Shown here: piece after piece, positions 9,134 through 17,417 of the stretch
Layout of the letters: every line of letters starts with the position of its first letter
How positions within the stretch are numbered: position 1 is the stretch's first letter
DNA from: Novosphingobium sp. PC22D
Lineage (GTDB): Bacteria > Pseudomonadota > Alphaproteobacteria > Sphingomonadales > Sphingomonadaceae
Assembly (NCBI RefSeq): GCF_002556635.1
Contig: NZ_MWMO01000018.1
Span: 21,508-85,507 of the forward strand
Direction of reading: 5' to 3'
DNA: 64,000 nucleotides
Notes under the pieces: model-generated
Told to the model about the DNA's origin: nothing
Database searches by the model: none
The model's input: the letters and a program-made list of their open reading frames with translations, nothing else
Made by a program: the position numbers and the translations under genes

Positions 9134-9189
9134 TGGGGGTATCGCTCCTTTCCGACACTCCGCGAAAATACCCCCAAAATACCCCCACA
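9133..9189. repeat. GGGGGTA repeat cluster upstream of the island A integrase
   Basis: On the integrase strand, TGTGGGGGTA (9189-9180) and a variant TTTGGGGGTA (9178-9169) are direct copies 11 bp apart. A third copy in the opposite orientation (TTGGGGGTA on the plus strand, 9133-9141) touches the integrase start codon. The position and phasing fit arm-type integrase or excisionase binding sites; this is inference. Confidence 0.7.
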
Positions 9190-9311
9190 CCAAATCTGGC
9201 TGCATGTGGAAGACCATGGGCGCATGCGGACGCGAATCACCCGCAAACCTCTGCTTTTCTTTCGATTTTTGGAAAAATGCGGAAGCTAGTGGAAGCTTCC
9301 GGATCAAGGAA

Positions 9312-9388
9312 TGGTAGCGGAGGAGGGACTTGAACCCCCGACACGCGGATTATGATTCCGCTGCTCTAACCAGCTGAGCTACTCCGCC
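9312..9388 (-). tRNA. tRNA-Met (CAT), elongator type
   Basis: The 77-nt cloverleaf includes the encoded CCA: 5' GGCGGAGTAGCTCAGC, anticodon stem GCGGA/TCCGC around the loop ATCATAA with anticodon CAT (9352-9354), T-arm with GGTTCAA, and acceptor end CTCCGCT-A-CCA. The stem sequence fits elongator tRNA-Met rather than initiator or tRNA-Ile2. Its 3' end faces the island A integrase and is the presumed attachment site. Confidence 0.93.
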
Positions 9389-9399
9389 ACACATCGTCG

Positions 9400-9447
9400 G
9401 GCCCCGGCCTTTCGGCGGGGCAGGCGGCGTCCTTTAGGGCCGGGGCC
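9400..9447. repeat. 10-bp perfect inverted repeat between thpR and tRNA-Met
   Basis: GGCCCCGGCC at 9400-9409 pairs with GGCCGGGGCC at 9438-9447 around a 28-base loop. It lies 30 bp past the stop of the 2'-5' RNA ligase-like gene and may end its transcript, though there is no T-run. Confidence 0.45.
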
Positions 9448-9477
9448 AGACGTGGTCAACCTCCTATCGCGCCCCTT

Positions 9478-10005
9478 TCAGCCGCGAAACGGGAAGTCGC
9501 GGATGTAGCGCCAGAGCCCGTCCTCGTAGGCGTAGAGCTCGAATCCGCGAAAGCGGAAACGCTTGTGATCGAGCCGGGGGCCGAGCTCGGCCTGAAGCGC
9601 CTTGGCGGCCGCGCTCGTGACCTTGTTCTGGATCGTGACGTGAAGGCGCAGCGGCTGTGCGTCCTGCCGGGTCATCAAGCCGTGCATCCGCTCCGCGATC
9701 TCGGCATGCAGCGCGACCATGCCCGGCGATTCGACCGCGAGCGCGGTGCCGCCGCCGAGCTTCATCAGCCCGGTGACGTGCGCATCGGGCGGCGGTGCGG
9801 CGGCCAGCGTGCCGAGCAGTTCGCGCAGTTCCGGCTCTATGCCCGGCGGCAGCGCGTGAAACAGCGTGACATGCGCGCGCAGCTTGTTGCGCTCGGGCGG
9901 GAAATGCGCGCGCCGCAAAGCGTCCGCCCAGGCGAAGACATCGCCCGGCATCTGCGCACAGACGAGCAGCGGCGCGCCCTGGGAGGTGCCGGGCGGCGGG
10001 CTCAT
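9478..10005 (-). CDS. thpR: 2'-5' RNA ligase family protein (2H phosphoesterase)
   Basis: 175 residues with the two HxT motifs of the 2H superfamily, HVTLFH and HVTIQN, about 90 residues apart. Family members act as RNA 2',3'-cyclic phosphodiesterases or ligases in the cytoplasm. ATG 10005 has GAGGAGAGGGG directly upstream; the frame is open further 5' but without a better start. It diverges from the membrane protein at 10096. The exact substrate cannot be told from sequence. Confidence 0.85.
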   Translation of the reverse strand: MSPPPGTSQGAPLLVCAQMPGDVFAWADALRRAHFPPERNKLRAHVTLFHALPPGIEPELRELLGTLAAAPPPDAHVTGLMKLGGGTALAVESPGMVALHAEIAERMHGLMTRQDAQPLRLHVTIQNKVTSAAAKALQAELGPRLDHKRFRFRGFELYAYEDGLWRYIRDFPFRG

Positions 10006-10095
10006 GCCCCCTCTCCTCGTTCCGCGCGCTCGATTGCCAACCGAGCGGGTCCATGGCACCCGTATCGCGGGGCGCGTCTTTGGGGGAACATCGTC

Positions 10096-10506
10096 ATGCG
10101 CACTTTTTGGATCGTCGCCATCGTCCTGCTCTTGTGGAACCTCATGGGGGACGCCGCCTACCTCATGCAAGCGGGCGCGGATCTCGACGCGCTCGCCGAA
10201 AGCGATCCCGTCACCGCCGAGGCTTTCGCCGCAATGCCGGCCTGGGCCTGGTCGGCCTATGCCGTGGCGGTCTGGGTGGGCACCGCCGCCGCGCTGGCGC
10301 TGCTCGCGCGCCGCAAGGTTGCCGCCGTGCTTTTCGCGGTCTCGCTCGCGGGCGTTGTTGTGCAGTTCGGGTGGAGCTTCCTGGGCTACGGCCTGATCGC
10401 GAAGAAGGGGGCCTCGACGGTCGTCTTCCCGCTGGTAATCGCCACCGTCGGCGCCTTTTCGGTCTGGTACGCCAGCAGGAAGGCGGCGGACGGCACCTTG
10501 CGCTAG
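10096..10506 (+). CDS. Small four-helix integral membrane protein, function unknown
   Basis: 136 residues with four hydrophobic segments: residues 1-20 (TFWIVAIVLLLWNLMG), about 48-67, about 73-90 and about 108-125. The ATG follows TGGGGGA. It resembles uncharacterised small membrane proteins often found in this order; I do not recognise a named family. It converges on mltG, with only a few bases between the stop codons. Confidence 0.7.
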   Translation: MRTFWIVAIVLLLWNLMGDAAYLMQAGADLDALAESDPVTAEAFAAMPAWAWSAYAVAVWVGTAAALALLARRKVAAVLFAVSLAGVVVQFGWSFLGYGLIAKKGASTVVFPLVIATVGAFSVWYASRKAADGTLR

Positions 10507-10509
10507 GCG

Positions 10510-11484
10510 CTAGAGTTCGCCCCGCTTGCGACGAATCGCGAACCACTTTTCCACGTTGCGGTTGTGCTCTTCGAGCGTGTTCGCGAAAGCATGGCCGCCG
10601 GTTCCATCGGCGACCATGTAGAGCGCCTCGGTCTTGGCCGGATTGAGCACCGCCGCCAGCGACTGCTTGCCCGGGTTGGTGATCGGGTGCTTGGGCAGGC
10701 CGACCATCGTGTAGGTGTTGTAGTCGTTGACCGCCTGGATCTCGGACTGGCGGATGCGGCGGCCGAGCGGCTTGCCCTTGGTTATCGGATAGATGATCGT
10801 CGGATCGGCCTGGAGCAGCATGCCCTTCTTGAGCCGGTTCGAATAGAGCCCGGCCACCATGCGACGCTCAGCCGGCTTGGCGGTCTCCTTTTCGACGATA
10901 GAGGCCAGCACGACCGCCTCGGCCTTGGTCGAAACGGCGATGGTCTTGGCGCGCTTGGCCCACAGTTCGTCGAGCGTGCGGGTCATCGCCGCCTGCATGC
11001 GGCGCAGCAGGTCGGCGCGCGGCTCGCTGCGTTCGAAATCATAGGTGCCGGGAAGGACCGAGCCCTCTTCGGGCACGACGACCTCGCCAGTAAGCTGCGG
11101 CTGCGCCATGAGCCGTTCGTGGACCATGATCGAGGGCATGCCCTCGGGCACGGTGACGAAGCGGCGGATCACGTCGTCGCTCTGGATGATCGAGAGCACT
11201 TGCCGCGCGCTGGCGTGTGCGGGAATGAGGAATTCGCCGGCCTTGATCGGCGCGCCGCCGCCGAACAGGCGTGCGCGAATCTGGAAGCCGCGCGCCGATA
11301 CGATCACGTCTTCGTCCTCGAGCTTTTCCGAGACGGCCCCAAGGCTCGCCCCGGACGGGACGATGAACGAGGCATCCTTCTCGAGCGGCCCGGAGCCGAA
11401 CCAGCCCCTCAGGAAGACGCCGAGCGCGACCGCCATGGCCAGCGCCAGGAGCGCGGCCAGCAGGCAGCCGCGCCGCATCGACAT
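10510..11484 (-). CDS. mltG: Endolytic murein transglycosylase MltG
   Basis: 324 residues with one N-terminal membrane anchor (LLAALLALAMAVALGVFL), a LysM-like segment (SGASLGAVSEKL) and the YceG catalytic domain with SIVEKETA carrying the catalytic Glu, followed by LLQADPTIIYP and LPKHPITNPG. It cuts nascent glycan strands at the inner membrane. The ATG shares its A with the fabF stop (TGATG), so it is translationally coupled to fabF. Confidence 0.95.
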   Translation of the reverse strand: MSMRRGCLLAALLALAMAVALGVFLRGWFGSGPLEKDASFIVPSGASLGAVSEKLEDEDVIVSARGFQIRARLFGGGAPIKAGEFLIPAHASARQVLSIIQSDDVIRRFVTVPEGMPSIMVHERLMAQPQLTGEVVVPEEGSVLPGTYDFERSEPRADLLRRMQAAMTRTLDELWAKRAKTIAVSTKAEAVVLASIVEKETAKPAERRMVAGLYSNRLKKGMLLQADPTIIYPITKGKPLGRRIRQSEIQAVNDYNTYTMVGLPKHPITNPGKQSLAAVLNPAKTEALYMVADGTGGHAFANTLEEHNRNVEKWFAIRRKRGEL

Positions 11485-12743
11485 CAGTCGATCTTTCGCA
11501 TGACCAGGCTGGCGTTGGTGCCGCCGAAGCCGAAGCTGTTGTTCAGCACCGCGCGCACCTCGCGCTTGCGTGCCACGTGCGGCACGAGATCGACGCCGTC
11601 GGTGCCTTCGTCCGGATTATCGAGATTGAGCGTGGGCGGCACGATCTGATCGCGCATCGCCAGGATGCAGAAGATCGATTCCACCGCGCCGGCGCCGCCC
11701 AGCAGGTGGCCGATGGCCGACTTGGTCGAACTCATCGAGACCTTGGCCATGGCATCACCGAACAGGCGGCGCACCGCGCCCAGCTCGATCGTATCGGCCA
11801 TCGTCGAAGTGCCGTGGGCATTGATGTAGTCGATGTCGGCCGGCGTGAGCCCGGCCTTTCTGAGCGCCGCGCTCATCGAACGGAAGGCGCCGTCCATCTC
11901 GGGATCAGGCGCGGTGACGTGATAGGCATCGCCCGAGAGGCCGTAGCCGACGACTTCGGCGTAGATCTTCGCGCCGCGCGCCTTGGCATGCTCGTATTCC
12001 TCGACCACGACGACTCCCGCGCCTTCGCCCATGACGAAGCCGTCGCGGTCCTTGTCGTAGGGACGGCTCGCCTGCTCGGGGCGGTCGTTGAAGCTCGAGT
12101 TGAGCGCGCGCGCCTGCGCGAAGCCGGCAATGCCGATCGGGCAAATGGTGCTTTCGGACCCGCCCGCGAGCATGATGTCGGCATCGTCGTCGCGAATCAT
12201 GCGCGCGGCGTCGCCGATCGAATGCGCGCCGGTCGAGCAGGCGGTGACGACCGCGTGATTGGGCCCCTTGAGCCCGTACTTGATCGAAACCTGGCCGGAG
12301 ATGAGGTTGATCAGCCGGCCATGGACGAAGTGCGGGCTCACGCGGCCCGGGCCGCGCTCGGCGAGCACGAGGGACTCGCTCTCGATCCCCGGAAGGCCGC
12401 CGATACCCGAACCGATCGAGCAGCCCGCGCGCAGTCTGGTTTGCTCGTCCATGTCGAGCAGCCCGGCATCCTCGAGCGCTTGGCCCGCGGCATCGATGCC
12501 ATAGACGATGAAGGGATCGACCTGGCGCTGGATCTTGGGATCGACGCGCTTGTTCGGATCGAAGCCGTATTCGTGATCGGCCGGCTTCACCTCGCAGGCG
12601 ATCCGGCATTTCTGGTCCGAAGCGTCGAACTTCGTGATCGGACCCGCACCGCTCTTGCTGGCGAGGATGTTCGCCCAGCTCGTCTCCACATCACCGCCGA
12701 GCGGTGTGACGAGTCCCAGGCCGGTTACGACGACGCGACGCAT
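11484..12743 (-). CDS. fabF: 3-oxoacyl-[acyl-carrier-protein] synthase II
   Basis: 419 residues, the normal FabF length. The catalytic triad is visible: Cys in VVTACSTGAHS, His in NAHGTSTM and His in SAIGHLLGGAG; the C-terminus GFGGTNASLV is typical. It extends acyl-ACP chains with malonyl-ACP in cytoplasmic type II fatty-acid synthesis. acpP lies 126 bp upstream on the same strand and mltG overlaps its stop codon. Confidence 0.97.
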   Translation of the reverse strand: MRRVVVTGLGLVTPLGGDVETSWANILASKSGAGPITKFDASDQKCRIACEVKPADHEYGFDPNKRVDPKIQRQVDPFIVYGIDAAGQALEDAGLLDMDEQTRLRAGCSIGSGIGGLPGIESESLVLAERGPGRVSPHFVHGRLINLISGQVSIKYGLKGPNHAVVTACSTGAHSIGDAARMIRDDDADIMLAGGSESTICPIGIAGFAQARALNSSFNDRPEQASRPYDKDRDGFVMGEGAGVVVVEEYEHAKARGAKIYAEVVGYGLSGDAYHVTAPDPEMDGAFRSMSAALRKAGLTPADIDYINAHGTSTMADTIELGAVRRLFGDAMAKVSMSSTKSAIGHLLGGAGAVESIFCILAMRDQIVPPTLNLDNPDEGTDGVDLVPHVARKREVRAVLNNSFGFGGTNASLVMRKID

Positions 12744-12869
12744 TGCTATCTCCAGAAACGCGACAGGCCCGAGCCTCCCCCGAGGCCGAGCCCGCCAAAT
12801 TCTTGCCGCTATCCCAGCGAAAAACCGCGAGGCCTCCCGCCGCGGGGAAAAGCGGCAAAGCCGGGCTCG

Positions 12870-13106
12870 TTAGCCCTTGTTCTCTTCGATGTACTTGATC
12901 GCGTCGGAGACGGTGCTGATCTTTTCAGCCGCGTCATCGGGGATCTCGACGCCGAATTCTTCTTCGAAAGCCATGACCAGTTCGACGATGTCGAGGCTGT
13001 CCGCACCCAGATCATCGATGAAGCTTGCGTCTTCGGTGACTTTCTCGGCTTCCACGCCCAGGTGTTCCACCACGATCTTCTTAACCCGATCGGCGGTATC
13101 GCTCAT
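12870..13106 (-). CDS. acpP: Acyl carrier protein
   Basis: 78 residues, very acidic, with the phosphopantetheine attachment motif GADSLDIVEL. It carries fatty-acyl intermediates for FabF and the other fatty-acid synthesis enzymes. ATG 13106 gives the standard MSDTADRVKKIV start behind GAAGGGG; an upstream in-frame start would add six residues. It is followed by fabF on the same strand. Confidence 0.97.
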   Translation of the reverse strand: MSDTADRVKKIVVEHLGVEAEKVTEDASFIDDLGADSLDIVELVMAFEEEFGVEIPDDAAEKISTVSDAIKYIEENKG

Positions 13107-13215
13107 GTATTGGCCCCTTCTCAATGGGAGGATGAAATCTTGCCAGTCGCCCTAATGCGGGGGAAGGGCCGTTGCAAGTCCGCTGCGCAAGATTGGCCCG
13201 GCCCGTCGAGCCCGA

Positions 13216-13647
13216 TTACAGCGCGAAAGTAATCGCTCCGCTTTCTTCGATCGCCCAGGCGGGGTTCCAGGCGATCTCCCAGGCATGCCCGTCGGGATCG
13301 GCGACATAGCCGCGATAGCCGCCGTGCGGGGGCGCGTCGGCGGCGCGCAGCAGCGTCGCACCCGCGGCCAGAAGCCGCGAGATCGCGGCGTCGACAGCCT
13401 CCCGGCTCGCGACGTTGTGCGCCAGCGCGATCGAGCCGGGCGCCGCGGCGGGGCGCAGCATGTCCTCGGCGAGCTGGGCCTTGTCCCAGATGCCGAACAC
13501 GAGGCCGTTCATCTGGTAGAAGGCGAGATCGTCCATCTCGAACACCGGCGCCCAGCCGAAGCCTTCGGCGTAGAATCGCTTGGCGCGCGCCGGATCGGCC
13601 ACGCCCAGGGTGACGAGCGAAATCTGCTGCATGAGAGACTTGTCCAT
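13216..13647 (-). CDS. VOC (glyoxalase/bleomycin-resistance) family protein
   Basis: 143 residues with the paired beta-alpha-beta-beta-beta modules of the vicinal oxygen chelate fold: SLVTLGVADPARAKRFY at the N-terminus and GGYRGYVADPDGHAWEIAWNP near the C-terminus, where the Glu of the metal site sits. Substrate is unknown; many relatives are lyases or resistance proteins. ATG 13647 has GGAG upstream; a second ATG at 13632 is possible. The gene stands alone between acpP and aspS. Confidence 0.82.
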   Translation of the reverse strand: MDKSLMQQISLVTLGVADPARAKRFYAEGFGWAPVFEMDDLAFYQMNGLVFGIWDKAQLAEDMLRPAAAPGSIALAHNVASREAVDAAISRLLAAGATLLRAADAPPHGGYRGYVADPDGHAWEIAWNPAWAIEESGAITFAL

Positions 13648-13823
13648 GGGGTACACTCCATTGCCTGCCGGATCGACTGCCGATCCGGTTCCAAGGCCAT
13701 GGGGCTGACCCGAAGGCCGCCTGGAACCGCGCTGCCCTCCAACACTACGAAGGCTGCACGGCGACCGACTCAACCAGAGCCGGCCTACCCATTTCTGACG
13801 CCCAGAAATATACGCTTCGGCCG

Positions 13824-13855
13824 CCCGCGAGACAAGCGAGACCTTGCCTCGCGGG
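13824..13855 (-). terminator. Hairpin downstream of aspS
   Basis: CCCGCGAG (13824-13831) pairs with CTCGCGGG (13848-13855), and after one mismatch CAAG pairs with CTTG, around a 6-base loop. It starts 27 bp past the aspS stop. There is only a weak TATATTT tract after it, so it is a probable rather than textbook terminator. Confidence 0.6.
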
Positions 13856-13881
13856 CCTCCGCCGTTTCCGGTTGCGCGCGC

Positions 13882-15711
13882 CTACCCCGCGTCGGGCGCG
13901 ACCACCTTGGCGGGGTTGGCCGCCGCCTCGGGCTTGGCCTGCTCGATCACGCGCAAGTGCAGTTCGCGAAGCTGCTTCGCCTCCGCCGGGCTCGGCGCGC
14001 CCATCAGCAGGTCCTCGGCGCGCTGGTTCATCGGGAACAGCGTGATCTCGCGCAGGTTCTGCACGCCGCACAGCAGCATGACCATACGATCGACGCCGGC
14101 GGCCATGCCCCCGTGCGGCGGGGCGCCATACTGGAACGCGCGGTACATGCCGCCGAAGCGCTCCTCGACATCGGCCTGCGAGAGCCCGACCTTCTCGAAC
14201 GCGGCGACCATCAGGTCAGGGTGCTGGTTACGGATCGAGCCCGAGGCCAGTTCGTAGCCGTTGCAGACCATATCGTACTGATAGGCCTTGATCGTGAGCG
14301 GCTCTTCGTTCTGAAGCGCCTCCAGCCCGCCCTGCGGCATCGAAAAGGGGTTGTGCGCGAAGTCGAGCTTCTTGTTTTCCTCGTCCCACTCGAAGAACGG
14401 GAAGTCGACGATCCAGCAGAAGCGGAACGCGTCCTTCTCGATCAGGTCGAGCTGTTCGCCCACGCGGGAGCGCGCCGCACCCGCCAGCTTGGCGGCCTGC
14501 TCTTCCTTGCCCGCCGCGAAGAACGCACCGTCGTCCGGACCGAGACCGAGCGCGTCGAACAGCGCCGCCATCTTCTCGGGACCGTGATTCTTGGCGATCG
14601 GACCGCCGAATTCGCCGCCCTTGCGCGTCGCGTAGCCAAGCCCCGCATGGCCTTCGGAGCGCGCCCACTCGTTCATCTCGTCGAAGAACTTGCGGCTCTT
14701 GTCCGCCGTGTTGGGCGCCGGGATCAGGCGCACGACACCGCCGGTGCCGACGATCTTGTCGAACAGGCCGAAGCCCGATCCCTTGAACGCCTCGGTCACG
14801 TCGCGGATCACGATCGGGTTCCTGAGGTCAGGCTTGTCGGTGCCGTAGTCGAGCATCGCCTTGGCATAGGGGATGCGCGGAAACTCGCCCGCGGGCGTGA
14901 CCGAGCGGCCCTCCGCGAAGGTTTCGAAGATGCCGGCCATGACCGGCTCCATCGTCTCCCAGACTTCTTCCTGGGTGACGAAGCTCATCTCCAGGTCGAG
15001 CTGGTAGAACTCGCCCGGCAGGCGGTCGGCGCGCGGGTCTTCGTCGCGGAAGCACGGCGCGATCTGGAAGTAGCGGTCGAAACCCGCGACCATCAGGAGC
15101 TGCTTGTACTGTTGCGGCGCCTGCGGCAGCGCGAAGAACTTGCCCGGGTGGATGCGGCTCGGCACCAGGAAGTCGCGCGCGCCCTCCGGCGAGGATGCGG
15201 TGAGGATCGGGGTCGAGAACTCGGTGAAGCCGATGTCCTCCATGCGGCGGCGCGTCTCGCGGATGATCTGCGTGCGCTTCATGATGTTGGCGTGGAGCGT
15301 CTCGCGGCGCAGGTCGAGGAAGCGATAGCGCAGGCGGATGTCCTCGGGGTACTCCTGCTCGCCCGCGACCGGCATCGGCAGTTCCTCGGCGCGGCCGAGC
15401 ACGGTGGCCGAGCGCGCGAAAACCTCGATCTCGCCGGTGGCGAGGTTCGGATTGACGGTCGCCGCGTCGCGCGCCTTCACCTCGCCGTCGATCGTGACGA
15501 CGCTTTCGACGCGCAGCGTCTCGAACAGCGCGAGCGCCGGGCTGTCGCTGTCCGCGACGATCTGGGTCATGCCGTAGTGGTCGCGCAAGTCGACGAAGAG
15601 CACGCCGCCATGGTCGCGCTTGCGGTGAACCCAGCCGGAAAGGCGGACGGTCTGCCCGACGTCGGCACCCGTCAGGGCGCCACAGGTGTGCGAACGGTAG
15701 GGATGAGTCAT
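13882..15711 (-). CDS. aspS: Aspartate--tRNA(Asp/Asn) ligase
   Basis: 609 residues, normal for bacterial AspRS. The N-terminal OB-fold anticodon-binding domain (GWVHRKRDHGGVLFVDLRDHYG) is followed by the class II catalytic domain with motif 2 (FRDEDPRADRLPGEFYQLDLEM) and motif 3 (HGGMAAGVDRMVMLL), plus the bacterial insertion domain (about 280-420). It charges tRNA-Asp; alphaproteobacterial enzymes usually also mischarge tRNA-Asn for GatCAB repair, not testable here. Divergent from the gene at 15890. Confidence 0.97.
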   Translation of the reverse strand: MTHPYRSHTCGALTGADVGQTVRLSGWVHRKRDHGGVLFVDLRDHYGMTQIVADSDSPALALFETLRVESVVTIDGEVKARDAATVNPNLATGEIEVFARSATVLGRAEELPMPVAGEQEYPEDIRLRYRFLDLRRETLHANIMKRTQIIRETRRRMEDIGFTEFSTPILTASSPEGARDFLVPSRIHPGKFFALPQAPQQYKQLLMVAGFDRYFQIAPCFRDEDPRADRLPGEFYQLDLEMSFVTQEEVWETMEPVMAGIFETFAEGRSVTPAGEFPRIPYAKAMLDYGTDKPDLRNPIVIRDVTEAFKGSGFGLFDKIVGTGGVVRLIPAPNTADKSRKFFDEMNEWARSEGHAGLGYATRKGGEFGGPIAKNHGPEKMAALFDALGLGPDDGAFFAAGKEEQAAKLAGAARSRVGEQLDLIEKDAFRFCWIVDFPFFEWDEENKKLDFAHNPFSMPQGGLEALQNEEPLTIKAYQYDMVCNGYELASGSIRNQHPDLMVAAFEKVGLSQADVEERFGGMYRAFQYGAPPHGGMAAGVDRMVMLLCGVQNLREITLFPMNQRAEDLLMGAPSPAEAKQLRELHLRVIEQAKPEAAANPAKVVAPDAG

Positions 15712-15889
15712 GAGCTTCGGCTTTTCACGATGGAGCTGAACGGCAAGCCGAGCCCCCTAGTCGACTGGCAAGCGGATTTCCAGTCCAAGCGCCACCACCC
15801 CGAGTATCGGGCACCGGCGGGGCCATGTAAGGTCCTATAAACCATTGCGAGATAGTTCTGCTCAACCAAGATGCTGCGATGGGTAGGAC

Positions 15890-17383
15890 ATGCTTGCGGA
15901 AGTCACGATCGGAGAGCTCGGCGAACGCGAATTCCTGCGCGAGATCGAGATGCTTCTGCGTGACGACGAGGTCGATCGCGCCCTTTCCCACCTCGCCGGG
16001 CTGCTCGCGCCCTATTGCGGAGCGGACGGCCCCCTGCCGGCCTCCTTCCTCGAAGCGCGCGCATCCGACGTCACGATCGAGGGCTGGAGCAGCCTGAAGG
16101 ATCGCATGCGCGAACTCGATCGCGACAGCTATCCGATTACCGCAATCGGCATCGAGATCGCCGACCCCGCCGCGATCGGCATGAGCCCCGACGAGCAAGG
16201 GCGCCTCGATCCCTTCGTCGAGACCTGTTTCTACACCGACAGCGCCTTCCCCTTCTCGGAATGCGACAGGGACGCCTTGATGGAGGGGTATTCCTCCTAC
16301 GGCGCCGAATGGCAGGGCTCGGCCGACGCCTGCGACGAGACGCTCGCGGTTCGCGGCATTCACGCGCTTTACGGTGCGGTCGTCGATCTCGGCGCGCGAG
16401 TCGCGGACCCGGCAATCCCGACGAGCGAAGCCGACGCGCAGGCCTATGCGATCGGCGCCGCCTACGTCGCCGCGCTGATCCACGCGGGCGTCAGGGAAAC
16501 GATCCGCCGCGAGGACATGTGCCGCCCGCTCGCCGTGTTCGTGGCGGGCGTCGACAGCTATCCCGGCTTCGACGCGCCGGTCGCCACCGCGCTCGACATC
16601 GTGACCGCGAGCGTGCCGCCGGTCGCGGACGTCGCCCCCCCGCCCACGCCCACATCGGCGGACTCGGCGGACTGGGCGGACTCGGCGGATATCGATGCGA
16701 TTGAAGCGGAGTTGCCTCCTCCCGCCGAGCCAGATCTGCCGCCGCCAACCGAACCGCTCGATCCCGATGCGAAAATCGCGCCGGCCGGACCCGACCGTGA
16801 ACCAGCAGTCGATTCGGACGAAACCGGTGGCGCCGAGCCGCCGCTCCCAGCAGCCGAGAGCGGCGAAATCGCAAAAGCGCCTGCCGAAACCGCGCCGGAC
16901 CAGGCCTTGCCCGAAGGCTTCCTGCAACTGAGCGACTCGGACGAGGCTGCGGACGACGACGACGAGGAAGACGAAGACGAATACGGCTTCGCGGCGCAGC
17001 CCGAGGAGATCGATTTCGGCGCCATCGACTGGGGTGACCCGCCTCCGCAGTCACACGCTGCAGAAACCGGCAGGCCTGCGGACGACTTTGAAAATTCCGA
17101 GCAGGATCAAGCGTCAAGCGCGCAGTACACGTCGTGGCAGGATGAGCTGCGCGAGCTCAGGCAGGACGATGCCCCCGCCTCGGACGAACCGGCCGAGCTG
17201 ATCGAGGATGGCGAGGACAGCGAAGACGATCTCGCCTGGCACCTGCCTCCGCCGGGCATCCATGTGACCGGCAAGCAGTTGCGCCACAAGCTCGTGACTG
17301 CCGAGTCCATCGCCCAGACGCAGGACGTCGAAAAGGAAAGCCTGATCCAACGGCTTTTCGGCCGCTTCCTAACGCGAAGTTGA
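15890..17383 (+). CDS. Hypothetical acidic protein with Pro/Asp/Glu-rich disordered middle
   Basis: 497 residues, no family recognised. The N-terminal 230 residues look globular (LRDDEVDRALSHLAGLLAPY, HALYGAVVDLGARV). Residues about 240-440 are low complexity: proline-rich stretches, a short repeat ADSADWADSAD, and an acidic run around residue 350. The C-terminus (GKQLRHKLVTAESIA, then LIQRLFGRFLTRS) is basic and helical. No signal peptide is evident. Ribonuclease D starts 34 bp downstream, possibly in the same transcript. The open frame and third-position GC bias support a real gene. Confidence 0.75.
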   Translation: MLAEVTIGELGEREFLREIEMLLRDDEVDRALSHLAGLLAPYCGADGPLPASFLEARASDVTIEGWSSLKDRMRELDRDSYPITAIGIEIADPAAIGMSPDEQGRLDPFVETCFYTDSAFPFSECDRDALMEGYSSYGAEWQGSADACDETLAVRGIHALYGAVVDLGARVADPAIPTSEADAQAYAIGAAYVAALIHAGVRETIRREDMCRPLAVFVAGVDSYPGFDAPVATALDIVTASVPPVADVAPPPTPTSADSADWADSADIDAIEAELPPPAEPDLPPPTEPLDPDAKIAPAGPDREPAVDSDETGGAEPPLPAAESGEIAKAPAETAPDQALPEGFLQLSDSDEAADDDDEEDEDEYGFAAQPEEIDFGAIDWGDPPPQSHAAETGRPADDFENSEQDQASSAQYTSWQDELRELRQDDAPASDEPAELIEDGEDSEDDLAWHLPPPGIHVTGKQLRHKLVTAESIAQTQDVEKESLIQRLFGRFLTRS

Positions 17384-17417
17384 ATCGGCCTCGCGTTAGG
17401 CGTAACGCGCCTGACAC

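Larger units (their letters stand above)
1..9311. mobile_element. End of an integrative element (island A) at tRNA-Met
   Basis: The block between the left edge and the 3' end of the tRNA-Met gene carries a tyrosine integrase 178 bp from the tRNA, reading away from it, plus genes typical of conjugative or mobilizable elements: lytic transglycosylase, Toprim/CHC2 primase-like protein, and a methyltransferase-helicase. The right boundary is placed at the tRNA 3' end because P4-type integrases recombine there; this is inference. The other attachment site lies outside the window, so the element's length and the exact att core cannot be read here. An IS21-family element is nested inside. Confidence 0.75.

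Noticed and set aside
9134..9307. 58-codon N-terminal extension of the island A integrase
   Set aside because: It covers the repeat cluster and promoter region, and the conserved integrase start (MPLTETQ) has its own ribosome-binding site.
9352..9354. CAT anticodon as tRNA-Ile2 or initiator tRNA
   Set aside because: The acceptor begins GGCGGAG, paired almost fully with CTCCGCT, and the anticodon stem lacks the three G-C pairs of initiator tRNA; the body fits elongator tRNA-Met.
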